Under the pieces are notes generated by a model. That model did no database searches. It saw only the letters and a program-made list of their open reading frames with translations, and was not told the origin of the DNA. From Candidatus Omnitrophota bacterium (lineage in GTDB: Bacteria; Omnitrophota; Gorgyraeia; Gygaellales; Profunditerraquicolaceae): a stretch of DNA of 5,023 nucleotides. The stretch spans positions 1 through 5,023 of the forward strand of contig JAQTMD010000117.1 of NCBI GenBank assembly GCA_028714595.1. Direction: 5' to 3'. The position numbers and the translations under genes are program-made. Shown here piece after piece: positions 1-4,985 of the stretch (its first letter is position 1; every line of letters starts with the position of its first letter).

Positions 1-183
1 CGCCTTGATATCAAAATCAGCCACGGCAATGCGGGCCTTGAGGCCGCTGTAGGGGGGCAGCGGGGAAGTCCCTGCAGCCCGATCCTGTGCTGTCTGCGGC
101 TGGGTAATCTTTTCTATCGTCCGACAGCCGGTTATAAATAAGACGAACGACGCGCAGCAAAAATATACCGCGATTTTTTTCAT
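1..183 (-). CDS. CsgG-family outer-membrane lipoprotein, N-terminal part (gene runs off the left edge)
   Basis: The 61 visible codons start at an ATG with a purine-rich SD (AGAGGTG) just upstream. The protein opens with a short basic n-region (MKK), a hydrophobic stretch and a lipobox ending I17-T18-G19-C20, so Cys20 should be lipidated and anchor the mature protein in the envelope. A Pro/Gln/Thr-rich linker follows, then RIAVADFDIKA (residues 51-61), which resembles the first beta-strand of CsgG/HfaB-type domains (typically 'rIAVldF'). CsgG proteins form outer-membrane pores for curli export. Many distant members are uncharacterised lipoproteins linked to envelope assembly, so a curli role should not be assumed, and no csgA/B/E/F neighbours are visible. 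The gene has its own promoter at 208-235. The lipoprotein call is strong. The family call rests on about 11 residues and is moderate, since the rest of the protein is outside the window. Confidence 0.7.
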   Translation of the reverse strand, partial: MKKIAVYFCCASFVLFITGCRTIEKITQPQTAQDRAAGTSPLPPYSGLKARIAVADFDIKA

Positions 184-207
184 TTCACCTCTGCTTATAA
201 CCTAAAT

Positions 208-235
208 TTTATACCCGCGCAAGAAGCACTGTCAA
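208..235 (-). promoter_or_regulatory. Sigma70-type promoter for the CsgG-like lipoprotein gene
   Basis: On the minus strand a perfect -35 TTGACA (230-235) is followed after 16 bases by TATAAA (208-213, 5 of 6 to the consensus). Transcription would start near 201, giving a leader of about 18 bases that contains the SD. It lies in the 65-bp gap after the phosphatase stop codon, so the lipoprotein gene need not depend on upstream transcription. Confidence 0.72.
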
Positions 236-248
236 GGCAATTCTGACC

Positions 249-902
249 TTACTGTTGCGACGGAGAAAGCAAGCCGCGCAGCCCATTGAGAGATCCGATG
301 ATCCTCCAGGGCTTAAGCCGTGCGATCTCCGTTCTCGAACTCGAACCGGTGGTGACGATCGCCGTCTTGACACGCGCCCTCCTGCCTGCACGGGCGTCGA
401 TCACCATGTCTCCGACATAGAGGGTCTCCTCCGGCAGTACCGCGAGCCTCTGCATGATACGCCGCAGCATCAGGGGGTGCGGCTTGCCTTTGTCGAGTTT
501 GTCGGCGCACAGACAATAGTCAAAATATCCGGCGATGCCCAGATGCCTCATCAGTATCCGTGAAAACCGCGTGGGCCGGTTGCTGGCGACGGCGAGCTTA
601 TAACCGTTTTTCTTGAGCCACGTCAGCAGTCGCTTGGCCCCTGCGTACAGACGGCTGTAACGTACCAGACTCGCGGCATGGTGGCGGCGATAGATCGCAA
701 GGGCGCGGTCCAGGTTCTGCGGCTTCACGAACGGACGCAGGAGATTGCGGTCACCCCAGCCCACTGCCGCGCGGATGACCGCGGGTCTCTGAAGGGGACG
801 GCCTATCTTGCGCATGGTGAAGTTAAAACTCCCGGCAATGGCGGCATAGGCATTGACCAGCGTGCCGTCCAGATCAAAGATGACAAGCTTGAACTTTTTC
901 AT
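249..902 (-). CDS. HAD-superfamily hydrolase, phosphoglycolate phosphatase-like (subfamily IA)
   Basis: A 217-residue protein, a normal length for Gph/PpaX-like phosphatases. All HAD motifs are present (numbering from the ATG at 902): motif I FDLDGTLV with nucleophile D10 and acid/base D12; motif II ASNRP with S107; motif III GKP with K140; motif IV YVGDMVIDA with Mg-binding D165 and D169. Residues about 20-85 form the helical cap between motifs I and II, as in class C1 enzymes. The family removes phosphate from small metabolites such as 2-phosphoglycolate, but the true substrate cannot be read from the sequence. An in-frame TTG at 912-914 would add four residues (MSFL). The ATG is preferred because the family normally starts with basic residues just before motif I. 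Neither start has an SD, and the ATG directly follows the U-tract of a terminator (902-937). The protein is rich in Arg. No terminator is seen after it. Confidence 0.9.
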   Translation of the reverse strand: MKKFKLVIFDLDGTLVNAYAAIAGSFNFTMRKIGRPLQRPAVIRAAVGWGDRNLLRPFVKPQNLDRALAIYRRHHAASLVRYSRLYAGAKRLLTWLKKNGYKLAVASNRPTRFSRILMRHLGIAGYFDYCLCADKLDKGKPHPLMLRRIMQRLAVLPEETLYVGDMVIDARAGRRARVKTAIVTTGSSSRTEIARLKPWRIIGSLNGLRGLLSPSQQ

Positions 903-937
903 AAGAAAAGACAAAGGCAGGAATGGTTTCCTGCCTT
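902..937 (-). terminator. Rho-independent terminator after the bioY / secreted-protein unit
   Basis: Read on the minus strand: a perfect 10-bp stem AAGGCAGGAA / TTCCTGCCTT (914-937) around a four-base loop ACCA, followed by a U-rich run (TGTCTTTTCTT) reaching position 903. The stem begins 31 bases after the stop of the secreted-protein gene. The tail ends exactly at the ATG of the phosphatase gene, so termination and phosphatase expression conflict unless there is read-through or a start site inside this region. On the plus strand the stem is not followed by a T-run, so it is directional. Confidence 0.75.
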
Positions 938-967
938 CGCGTGATTTTCTGAAACCTCTTCCCTTTG

Positions 968-1492
968 CTATTTTGACTGCGGCGTTTCTTCCGGGGCGCC
1001 GGCGGCCGCGGGACTGGTCCCTTCGGGCATCGCGGATTCCGGCTCCCGGGGCAGCGGCTGGGCGTCTTTGAGCTCGCCGGGCAAGTCGCTGATGCCTATA
1101 TCCTCAATATCCTCGGGTTTTTCCACGCTGACGGCAACCGCTATGTTCTTACCCTGCGGATCGATGACGTAATCCACATTGACGATATCCTGAAGCTTGA
1201 GATCATCCAGAGACGCCACGCCCGAGAACACCGTCTGCTTGTCCGCATAAATGGTTGCCTGCTTCTCAATATCTTTGTCAAAATCGATGTATTTCACCTG
1301 GAAGCTCTTATCGCCGACGTTTACTGCGGCGATCTCACCGTAGAGCCATTCGGGTATCGGTTCGACCGCAGACGGCGGGGTCTCCTCGGAAACCGGAGCC
1401 GCCGGTGCAGCGGGCTGCTGCGCTGACGCAGCCCCGGCAACGCACACCAGACCCGCGATGATCACCGTAAAAATACACGATCGTATCTTCAT
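968..1492 (-). CDS. Secreted periplasmic protein of unknown function with a small beta-rich domain
   Basis: A 174-residue protein. The start at 1492 is chosen because GGGAGGAG sits 5-10 bases upstream and a classical signal peptide begins there. The open frame extends upstream to 1561, but that extension is inside bioY and would bury the signal. Residues 1-24 are a signal peptide (MKIR, hydrophobic core, ASA|QQ), predicted to be cut by SPase I. A Pro/Ala-rich linker (25-47) follows, then a central domain (about 48-125) with alternating hydrophobic residues: WLYGEIAAVNVGDKSFQVKY, then TIYADKQTVF, then LDDLKLQDIVNVDYVI and IAVAVSVEK. This pattern (a 'G-x-I/V' strand, then 'L-x-D-L-x-x-x-D-x-V-x-V-x-Y') resembles small OB-like or DUF5666-like beta-barrel domains. 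That similarity is only by eye. The tail (126-174) is acidic and Pro/Glu/Ala-rich and probably disordered. No catalytic motif is seen. It is translated 13 bp after bioY and probably co-transcribed with it. Confidence 0.8.
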   Translation of the reverse strand: MKIRSCIFTVIIAGLVCVAGAASAQQPAAPAAPVSEETPPSAVEPIPEWLYGEIAAVNVGDKSFQVKYIDFDKDIEKQATIYADKQTVFSGVASLDDLKLQDIVNVDYVIDPQGKNIAVAVSVEKPEDIEDIGISDLPGELKDAQPLPREPESAMPEGTSPAAAGAPEETPQSK

Positions 1493-1495
1493 GTT

Positions 1496-1503
1496 CTCCT
1501 CCC
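1496..1503 (-). promoter_or_regulatory. Ribosome binding site that fixes the secreted-protein start
   Basis: GGGAGGAG on the minus strand, with the GGAGG core five bases from the ATG at 1490-1492. It falls between the bioY stop codon (1506-1508) and that ATG, so the 23-codon upstream extension of the frame is rejected and the two genes are tightly spaced without overlap. Confidence 0.8.
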
Positions 1504-1505
1504 TT

Positions 1506-2069
1506 TCAAAAAACCTCGCTGCAGCGGTTTCTGATCTTCTGATACACAAGGCTCGCCGCAAAGGCCTTGATCAGGTCGCCGGGCACGAACACCAGCATCC
1601 CGGCAGTAAACGCTTGAGCAATTGAAAACCCGCAGCCGATTGCCAGCCACCCGGCGCCCATGCCTAAAAGTATCGCGTCTGCCAGGCACATGAGACAAAA
1701 GACCCGGGCAAGATTTCTCGCCGTACCGATGAACCTTCCGAGCACAAGCCCGGCAACCACAAACCCTGCCAGGTATCCGCCGGTCGGTCCTGCCAGATAC
1801 AATAAGCCGAATCCTGCGCCGGTAAAGACAGGCAGTCCCAGGGTTCCCAGCAAACAGTACAGCCCCTGGCTCAGAGCTCCCCGCCGCGCACCGAGACAGG
1901 CGCCGGACAACAGCACAAAAAAGGTCTGCAGCGTGAGCGGGACAGGACTTATTACCAGCGGAATACGGACAAACGCGCCCAGGCAGGTCAGTATCACAAA
2001 TGCGGCGACCCCGATAGCCCGGGAAGCGGTTTTACTTGTGGTGATCTCGCTGTTCAATGACAGTTCCAT
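1506..2069 (-). CDS. bioY: BioY-family biotin transporter (ECF substrate-binding membrane subunit)
   Basis: A 187-residue hydrophobic protein, the usual BioY length, with about six membrane segments. Family signatures are visible in order: SPVPLTLQTFFVLLSGACLG (41-60), then ARRGALSQGLYCLLGTLGLP, then AGPTGGYLAGF (93-103) and VPGDLIKA (162-169), all typical of BioY. The family captures biotin at high affinity. It acts either alone or as the S component of an ECF transporter with the membrane coupler EcfT and ATPases EcfA/A'. None of those partners lies in this window, so it would have to work alone or share an ECF module encoded elsewhere. The start ATG at 2069 has a GAGGAG SD six bases upstream. 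A promoter lies at 2127-2154. It is the first gene of a unit with the secreted protein. No BirA-type operator was recognised in the upstream gap. Confidence 0.93.
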   Translation of the reverse strand: MELSLNSEITTSKTASRAIGVAAFVILTCLGAFVRIPLVISPVPLTLQTFFVLLSGACLGARRGALSQGLYCLLGTLGLPVFTGAGFGLLYLAGPTGGYLAGFVVAGLVLGRFIGTARNLARVFCLMCLADAILLGMGAGWLAIGCGFSIAQAFTAGMLVFVPGDLIKAFAASLVYQKIRNRCSEVF

Positions 2070-2126
2070 CCGGCTCTCCTCAATTTCTTCCCGGACATCA
2101 ATTGTAGCAGGGATATAAATACGTTT

Positions 2127-2154
2127 ATTATACTAGAAAAAAAACGATAGTAAA
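2127..2154 (-). promoter_or_regulatory. Sigma70-type promoter for bioY
   Basis: On the minus strand TTTACT (2149-2154, 4 of 6 to TTGACA), a 16-base spacer containing a T8 run, and a perfect TATAAT (2127-2132). Transcription would start near 2120, giving a leader of about 50 bases before the bioY ATG. The surrounding 2103-2166 stretch is strikingly AT-rich compared with the coding sequence. A ten-base palindrome TAAAGCTTTA (2151-2160) overlaps the -35 and could be an operator, though this is only a suggestion. Confidence 0.65.
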
Positions 2155-2189
2155 GCTTTAATAAACTCTCGTCCGGCGCGCTTAAACAG

Positions 2190-2229
2190 AAGGGGTCAGG
2201 GGGGAAAACGCAAAAACCCTCTTCCCCTT
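2190..2229 (-). terminator. Imperfect hairpin, possible terminator after the small membrane protein gene
   Basis: AAGGGG (2190-2195) can pair with CCCCTT (2224-2229) and AGGG (2198-2201) with CCCT (2217-2220), separated by a small internal loop and an A-rich apical loop. It lies about 50 bases downstream of the stop of the 70-residue membrane protein gene, where a terminator is expected. The U-tract after it on the minus strand is poor (CTGTTTAAG). This makes it a weak candidate, or one that works with Rho. With the bioY promoter it accounts for most of the 208-bp gap at 2070-2277, in which no gene was seen. Confidence 0.35.
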
Positions 2230-2277
2230 TTGAGCAAAGCAGGATACGGTTTGCGTGTATGCCTTAAGAACGCCGGC

Positions 2278-2490
2278 TCAATCCTTGGCCATTGCCAGGA
2301 AGATGACACCCACCAGGATGCAAAACAACCCGATGGTGCCTTTGACCAGGGCAATCACGTACCCCCAGCCGCGGTAGAGAAAATAGCCGCCGAGGGCCAG
2401 GAACGCGATTCCCACTACGATCATGAGCATCGTCCGCAGCACCTTGGAGACCCCTTCACTCTTTCCTTGCTGTTTCGCCTCTTCTGCCAT
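2278..2490 (-). CDS. Small two-helix inner-membrane protein, unknown function
   Basis: A 70-residue protein. Residues 1-19 are polar and charged (Glu, Lys, Gln), consistent with a short cytoplasmic tail. Two hydrophobic segments follow at about 21-39 (MLMIVVGIAFLALGGYFLY) and 45-67, joined by a short RGWG loop, ending in AKD. No family was recognised, and the general look is that of small hypothetical membrane proteins. Reality is supported by an SD that matches the 16S anti-SD over eight bases (GGAGGTGA, 2495-2502) four bases from the ATG, and by codon-scale structure that makes sense only in this frame. It sits 85 bp after the acyltransferase. I found no convincing promoter in that gap, so it is probably the third gene of the operon. 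Confidence 0.78.
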   Translation of the reverse strand: MAEEAKQQGKSEGVSKVLRTMLMIVVGIAFLALGGYFLYRGWGYVIALVKGTIGLFCILVGVIFLAMAKD

Positions 2491-2494
2491 ACGC

Positions 2495-2502
2495 TCACCT
2501 CC
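2495..2502 (-). promoter_or_regulatory. Unusually strong ribosome binding site of the small membrane protein
   Basis: GGAGGTGA on the minus strand is fully complementary to the usual 3' end of 16S rRNA, four bases before the ATG at 2488-2490. This is the best SD in the window and suggests the small protein is made at high level. A short inverted repeat CGTAT/ATACG (2503-2516) lies just upstream. Confidence 0.75.
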
Positions 2503-2575
2503 CCGTATAGAGATACGACACCAATTCCCCCTTATAAACTGGGTGTTACATTTTCTACGTCCGTCGTAAAAGCCT

Positions 2576-3499
2576 TCACCCCACCTGAGGGCGCGGCCGG
2601 GCTTTCCATCTGCGATGAATCCATGTCCACTGTTCGGGGTAACGGCGGATGTATGATTCGATGATATCCGTCAGCGCCTGGACGCTTCTGACAATGGTCT
2701 CGTGTTCATTATCCCCTTTGCGCAGAGAAAATTCCGGCTCAAAGATCACGGTATGGGTATCATCCTTCTGGCGGACGATAAAACACGGCACGATCGCCGC
2801 GCCCGTGCGCTGCGCCAGCACCACCGGCCCCGTAGCAGTGGCGGCCTTGGTGCCGAAGAAATCCACAAATACCCCGCCGGTGCCGAAATTCTGGTCAATA
2901 GGCAGAAGCATGACGCGGTTGGAACGCAGGCTGCGGATCGACCCTGACACGCACGAGATGCGCGGGATGGTCAGCACCGTTTCGATGTCCATCCTGCGGC
3001 GCGCAGAGTCAAACATCCTGATCAGCCGCATTTCCTTGATCGGCCGCATGATCACCGACGTCTTATACCCTTCAAGCGCCAGGCGCACGAGGATAAGCGG
3101 GAAATTGCCGAAATGGCCGCTGACGAGGATCACTCCCTTGCCTTTGGCCAGGGCCCTGTCAAGCACTGCAAGGTTTTGGAACCTGATGCTGCGGCGCGCA
3201 TAGGGAGCGTGGCCGACCCAACTCAAGAGTTCTACCCCGCACTTGGCCATGTTGACGAAACATTCGTGTACGATCCGCCTGCGCTCTGCAGGGCTCTTCT
3301 GTCCGCCAAAGGCACGCTCAAGACCGTTATAGGCAGTCCGGCGCTGACGGTAGAGCACGGCGTAGAGGAAATTCCCCAGCCCCCGGGCCACGCGGGAAAG
3401 CCGCTGCGGCGGCATGGAGTATACGATCGCGGCGCCGATTTCCAGTACTACCCTGGCAAAGAGGGCATCAAAACGTCTCCGGATATATCGTAGAACCAT
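2576..3499 (-). CDS. LpxL/HtrB-family lipid A-type (lysophospholipid) acyltransferase
   Basis: A 307-residue protein, the normal length for the Lip_A_acyltrans family (PF03279). Known members attach a secondary acyl chain to lipid A at the inner face of the cytoplasmic membrane. An N-terminal amphipathic/hydrophobic segment (about 13-30) should anchor it. The core shows GKGVILVSGHFGNFP (120-134), LLPIDQNFGTGGVFVDFFG (198-216) with conserved D202, the AATATGP element (219-225), and the C-terminal PEQWTWIHRRWK (288-299), all characteristic of the family. The catalytic HX4(D/E) motif is altered: H129 is present but the acidic position is Pro134. It starts at the ATG at 3497-3499 with only a weak SD (GGA), nine bases after the kinase stop codon, so translation may be coupled. 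Exact substrate (lipid A, phospholipid or other lysolipid) is unknown. Confidence 0.88.
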   Translation of the reverse strand: MVLRYIRRRFDALFARVVLEIGAAIVYSMPPQRLSRVARGLGNFLYAVLYRQRRTAYNGLERAFGGQKSPAERRRIVHECFVNMAKCGVELLSWVGHAPYARRSIRFQNLAVLDRALAKGKGVILVSGHFGNFPLILVRLALEGYKTSVIMRPIKEMRLIRMFDSARRRMDIETVLTIPRISCVSGSIRSLRSNRVMLLPIDQNFGTGGVFVDFFGTKAATATGPVVLAQRTGAAIVPCFIVRQKDDTHTVIFEPEFSLRKGDNEHETIVRSVQALTDIIESYIRRYPEQWTWIHRRWKARPRPQVG

Positions 3500-3508
3500 T
3501 ATTCCAAT

Positions 3509-3994
3509 CTAGAGTTTATAGCCGATCTTGCGCAGCAGCCCTTTGCGCCAGGCCGCGTCATCGGCGTTCTCGATGCCTTTCGGTTTTGCGCCGTCGATCA
3601 CGCCCAGGATCCCCCTGCCGGCCTCGCTTTCTGCGATGATGACCTCCACGGGGTTGGCGGTGGCGCAATAGACGGTGCAGACCTCGGGTACCATCTTGAC
3701 GGCGTTTAAAACATTGATCGGATAGGTATCCTTGAGCACGATGAAGAACGCATGACCGCAGGCGACTGCGACGGCATTATCCGCGGCGAGCTTTTTGAGA
3801 TCATTGTCGGTGCCTTCCACCCTGACCTTGCAGGCGCCTGATGATTCCGTAAAAGCAAGGCCGAACTTGATCCCTGGGACCGCAGTAACAAGCGTTTCAT
3901 AGAGGTCTTCGACAGTCTTGATGAAATGGCTCTGTCCGATGATCACATTGATTTCGTCCGGCTTCTTGATCCTGACCGACGTAATATCCACCAT
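3509..3994 (-). CDS. Adenosine-specific kinase (PF04008 family)
   Basis: A 161-residue protein of the usual length for this compact single-domain family, which is named for adenosine/AMP binding in an archaeal member. The physiological reaction is not firmly established. Conserved-looking blocks, numbered from the ATG at 3994: GQSHFIKTVEDLYE (20-33), KFGLAFTESSG (43-53), GHAFFI (80-85), NVLNAVK (94-100), CATANPVEVI (110-119) and GRGILGVIDG (126-135). No signal peptide or membrane segment is present, so it should be cytoplasmic. The frame also allows a GTG start at 4000, but that GTG is part of the SD (GAGGTG) for the ATG, so 3994 is preferred. It is the first gene of the minus-strand operon, driven by the promoter at 4019-4047, with the acyltransferase nine bases downstream. 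The family is frequent in archaea and thermophilic or anaerobic bacteria, which bears on the organism's identity. Confidence 0.9.
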   Translation of the reverse strand: MVDITSVRIKKPDEINVIIGQSHFIKTVEDLYETLVTAVPGIKFGLAFTESSGACKVRVEGTDNDLKKLAADNAVAVACGHAFFIVLKDTYPINVLNAVKMVPEVCTVYCATANPVEVIIAESEAGRGILGVIDGAKPKGIENADDAAWRKGLLRKIGYKL

Positions 3995-3997
3995 GGA

Positions 3998-4003
3998 CAC
4001 CTC
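3998..4003 (-). promoter_or_regulatory. Ribosome binding site that fixes the adenosine-specific kinase start
   Basis: GAGGTG on the minus strand, with its GAGG core five bases upstream of the ATG at 3992-3994. It overlaps the alternative GTG start (3998-4000), which has no SD of its own at a proper distance, so the shorter protein is favoured. Confidence 0.65.
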
Positions 4004-4018
4004 GCGCTTTTTTCAGTC

Positions 4019-4047
4019 ATTGTACCACATAACCGCGAAAGCGGCAA
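4019..4047 (-). promoter_or_regulatory. Extended -10 promoter for the kinase / acyltransferase operon
   Basis: On the minus strand TTGCCG (4042-4047, 4 of 6), a 17-base spacer and TACAAT (4019-4024, 5 of 6), preceded by TGG, which supplies the TGn extended -10 element. Transcription would start near 4012, leaving a leader of about 18 bases with the SD at 3998-4003. It is back to back with the CDF promoter, and the two -35 boxes are 13 bp apart. Confidence 0.65.
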
Positions 4048-4052
4048 TCCGC
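4033..4052. repeat. Overlapping short inverted repeats between the divergent promoters
   Basis: CCGC (4033-4036), GCGG (4041-4044) and CCGC (4049-4052) are equally spaced by four bases, so the middle arm can pair with either flank: CCGC-GAAA-GCGG or GCGG-CAAT-CCGC. The block overlaps the spacer and -35 of the minus-strand promoter and ends eight bases before the plus-strand -35. It could be a regulator site for both units. It is short enough to be chance. Confidence 0.35.
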
Positions 4053-4060
4053 AAAAAGCA

Positions 4061-4088
4061 TTGAAATCGGCCTCGGCTGGAGTATAAT
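4061..4088 (+). promoter_or_regulatory. Sigma70-type promoter for the CDF exporter, placed for a leaderless transcript
   Basis: TTGAAA (4061-4066, 5 of 6), a 16-base spacer and a perfect TATAAT (4083-4088). Only six bases separate the -10 box from the ATG at 4095, so a normal start site about seven bases after the -10 falls on or next to the A of the ATG. No SD exists between the -10 box and the start codon. Confidence 0.7.
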
Positions 4089-4094
4089 TATCCT

Positions 4095-4982
4095 ATGACG
4101 TTTGCTTCCGATACCGCCCTCCACTACCGCAGGATCCGCACGATCCTGGTGTGGATCCTTGCCCTGAATTGGGCCGTAGCCCTGGCAAAGATCATCTATG
4201 GGTATTTGACCCGCTGCGCCAGCATGACCGCAGACGGCTTCCACTCGCTTTCAGACGGCACCTCGAATATCATCTGCCTTATCGGCATCCATTTCGCCTG
4301 CCAGCCCGTAGACCGCGACCATCCCTACGGCCACAAAAAATACGAGACCCTGTTCTCCCTGATCATTGCCGCACTGCTTTTCATCGTCTGCTTTAATCTG
4401 CTGAAAGAAGGCATCGAGCGGCTGCGCAATCCCGTTACCCCGTCCATTGACCTGGCCAGTTTTGTTATCATGCTGGCCACGCTGGGGATAAACTTCCTGG
4501 TGATGACCTACGAGTACAAGAGAGGAAAACTCCTACACAGCGATATCCTGATCTCGGATTCCCTGCATACCAAGGCGGATATCTTTACCTCCCTGTCGGT
4601 CATCGCCGGGCTTGCCGTCATGAAGATAAATCCCGCCCTGGTCATCCTTGACCCTATCGTGACCATGATGATCTCGCTGTTTATCGCCCACGCCGCATTC
4701 GAGATAATCCGCGAAAGCTCCCGCGTGCTCTGCGACACCGCAGTGATCATGGATGAGAAAAAGATATCCGATATAGTATTGTCCATCCGGGGCGTACAGG
4801 CCTGCCATAAGATCCGCACCCGCGGCCGCGAGGACGACATCCACATCGATCTGCACGTCCTGGTCAAACCCGACATGCACATGGATGAGGCCCACCGCAT
4901 CAGTGACGCCATCGAGGAAGCGCTGACCCGCGGCATCGCGGGCGTCTCCGACGTCGTGGTGCACATGGAGCCCCGGGATTAA
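4095..4982 (+). CDS. Cation diffusion facilitator (CDF) family divalent-metal exporter
   Basis: A 295-residue protein, full family length. Six membrane helices are expected at about 16-38, 45-68, 84-104, 118-140, 152-176 and 180-203, followed by a cytoplasmic dimerisation domain (about 205-295). The transport site is intact: HSLSD in helix 2 (H50, D54, with D47 before it) and HTKAD in helix 5 (H158, D162), giving an HxxxD/HxxxD arrangement usually seen in zinc-type CDFs. DHPYGH (75-80) matches the loop site of YiiP-like proteins. In the C-terminal domain H238, H254, H267, H290 and E292 line up by eye with the metal-binding residues of E. coli YiiP (FieF). The family exchanges Zn, Fe, Mn or similar ions for protons across the inner membrane to remove excess metal. 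The most likely substrate here is Zn or Fe, not settled. It starts at an ATG without SD right after a -10 box. Confidence 0.93.
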   Translation: MTFASDTALHYRRIRTILVWILALNWAVALAKIIYGYLTRCASMTADGFHSLSDGTSNIICLIGIHFACQPVDRDHPYGHKKYETLFSLIIAALLFIVCFNLLKEGIERLRNPVTPSIDLASFVIMLATLGINFLVMTYEYKRGKLLHSDILISDSLHTKADIFTSLSVIAGLAVMKINPALVILDPIVTMMISLFIAHAAFEIIRESSRVLCDTAVIMDEKKISDIVLSIRGVQACHKIRTRGREDDIHIDLHVLVKPDMHMDEAHRISDAIEEALTRGIAGVSDVVVHMEPRD

Positions 4983-4985
4983 ACG

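Noticed and set aside
1493..1561. N-terminal extension of 23 codons for the secreted-protein frame
   Set aside because: It overlaps bioY, lacks an SD, and would put a charged stretch before a textbook signal peptide. The ATG at 1492 has a strong SD.
1660..2118. Plus-strand open frame of 152 codons across bioY
   Set aside because: It is antisense to a clear BioY protein. Its Pro/Ser/Arg-rich product is what GC-rich antisense reading gives.
2070..2277. Riboswitch or small RNA in the bioY upstream gap
   Set aside because: The predicted leader is only about 50 bases and no known riboswitch core was recognised. The one hairpin fits better as a weak terminator of the upstream operon.
2230..2281. 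TTGAGC ... GCTCAA long-range inverted repeat around the stop of the small membrane protein gene
   Set aside because: Six-base arms 40 bases apart, one of them overlapping a stop codon, are expected by chance.
2518..2546. ACACC/GGTGT inverted repeat and TATAAG in the gap before the small membrane protein, as an internal promoter or operator
   Set aside because: Arms are only five bases with a 19-base gap, and no acceptable -35 sits at the right distance from TATAAG.
2230..2664. Plus-strand open frame of 144 codons
   Set aside because: It lies opposite the small membrane protein and the acyltransferase end, has no family resemblance and no convincing SD, and its composition looks like antisense.
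4508..4966. Two long minus-strand frames inside the CDF gene (from about 4508 and 4533)
   Set aside because: Both are shadows of the CDF coding sequence. The plus-strand frame carries all metal-site motifs, while these have none.
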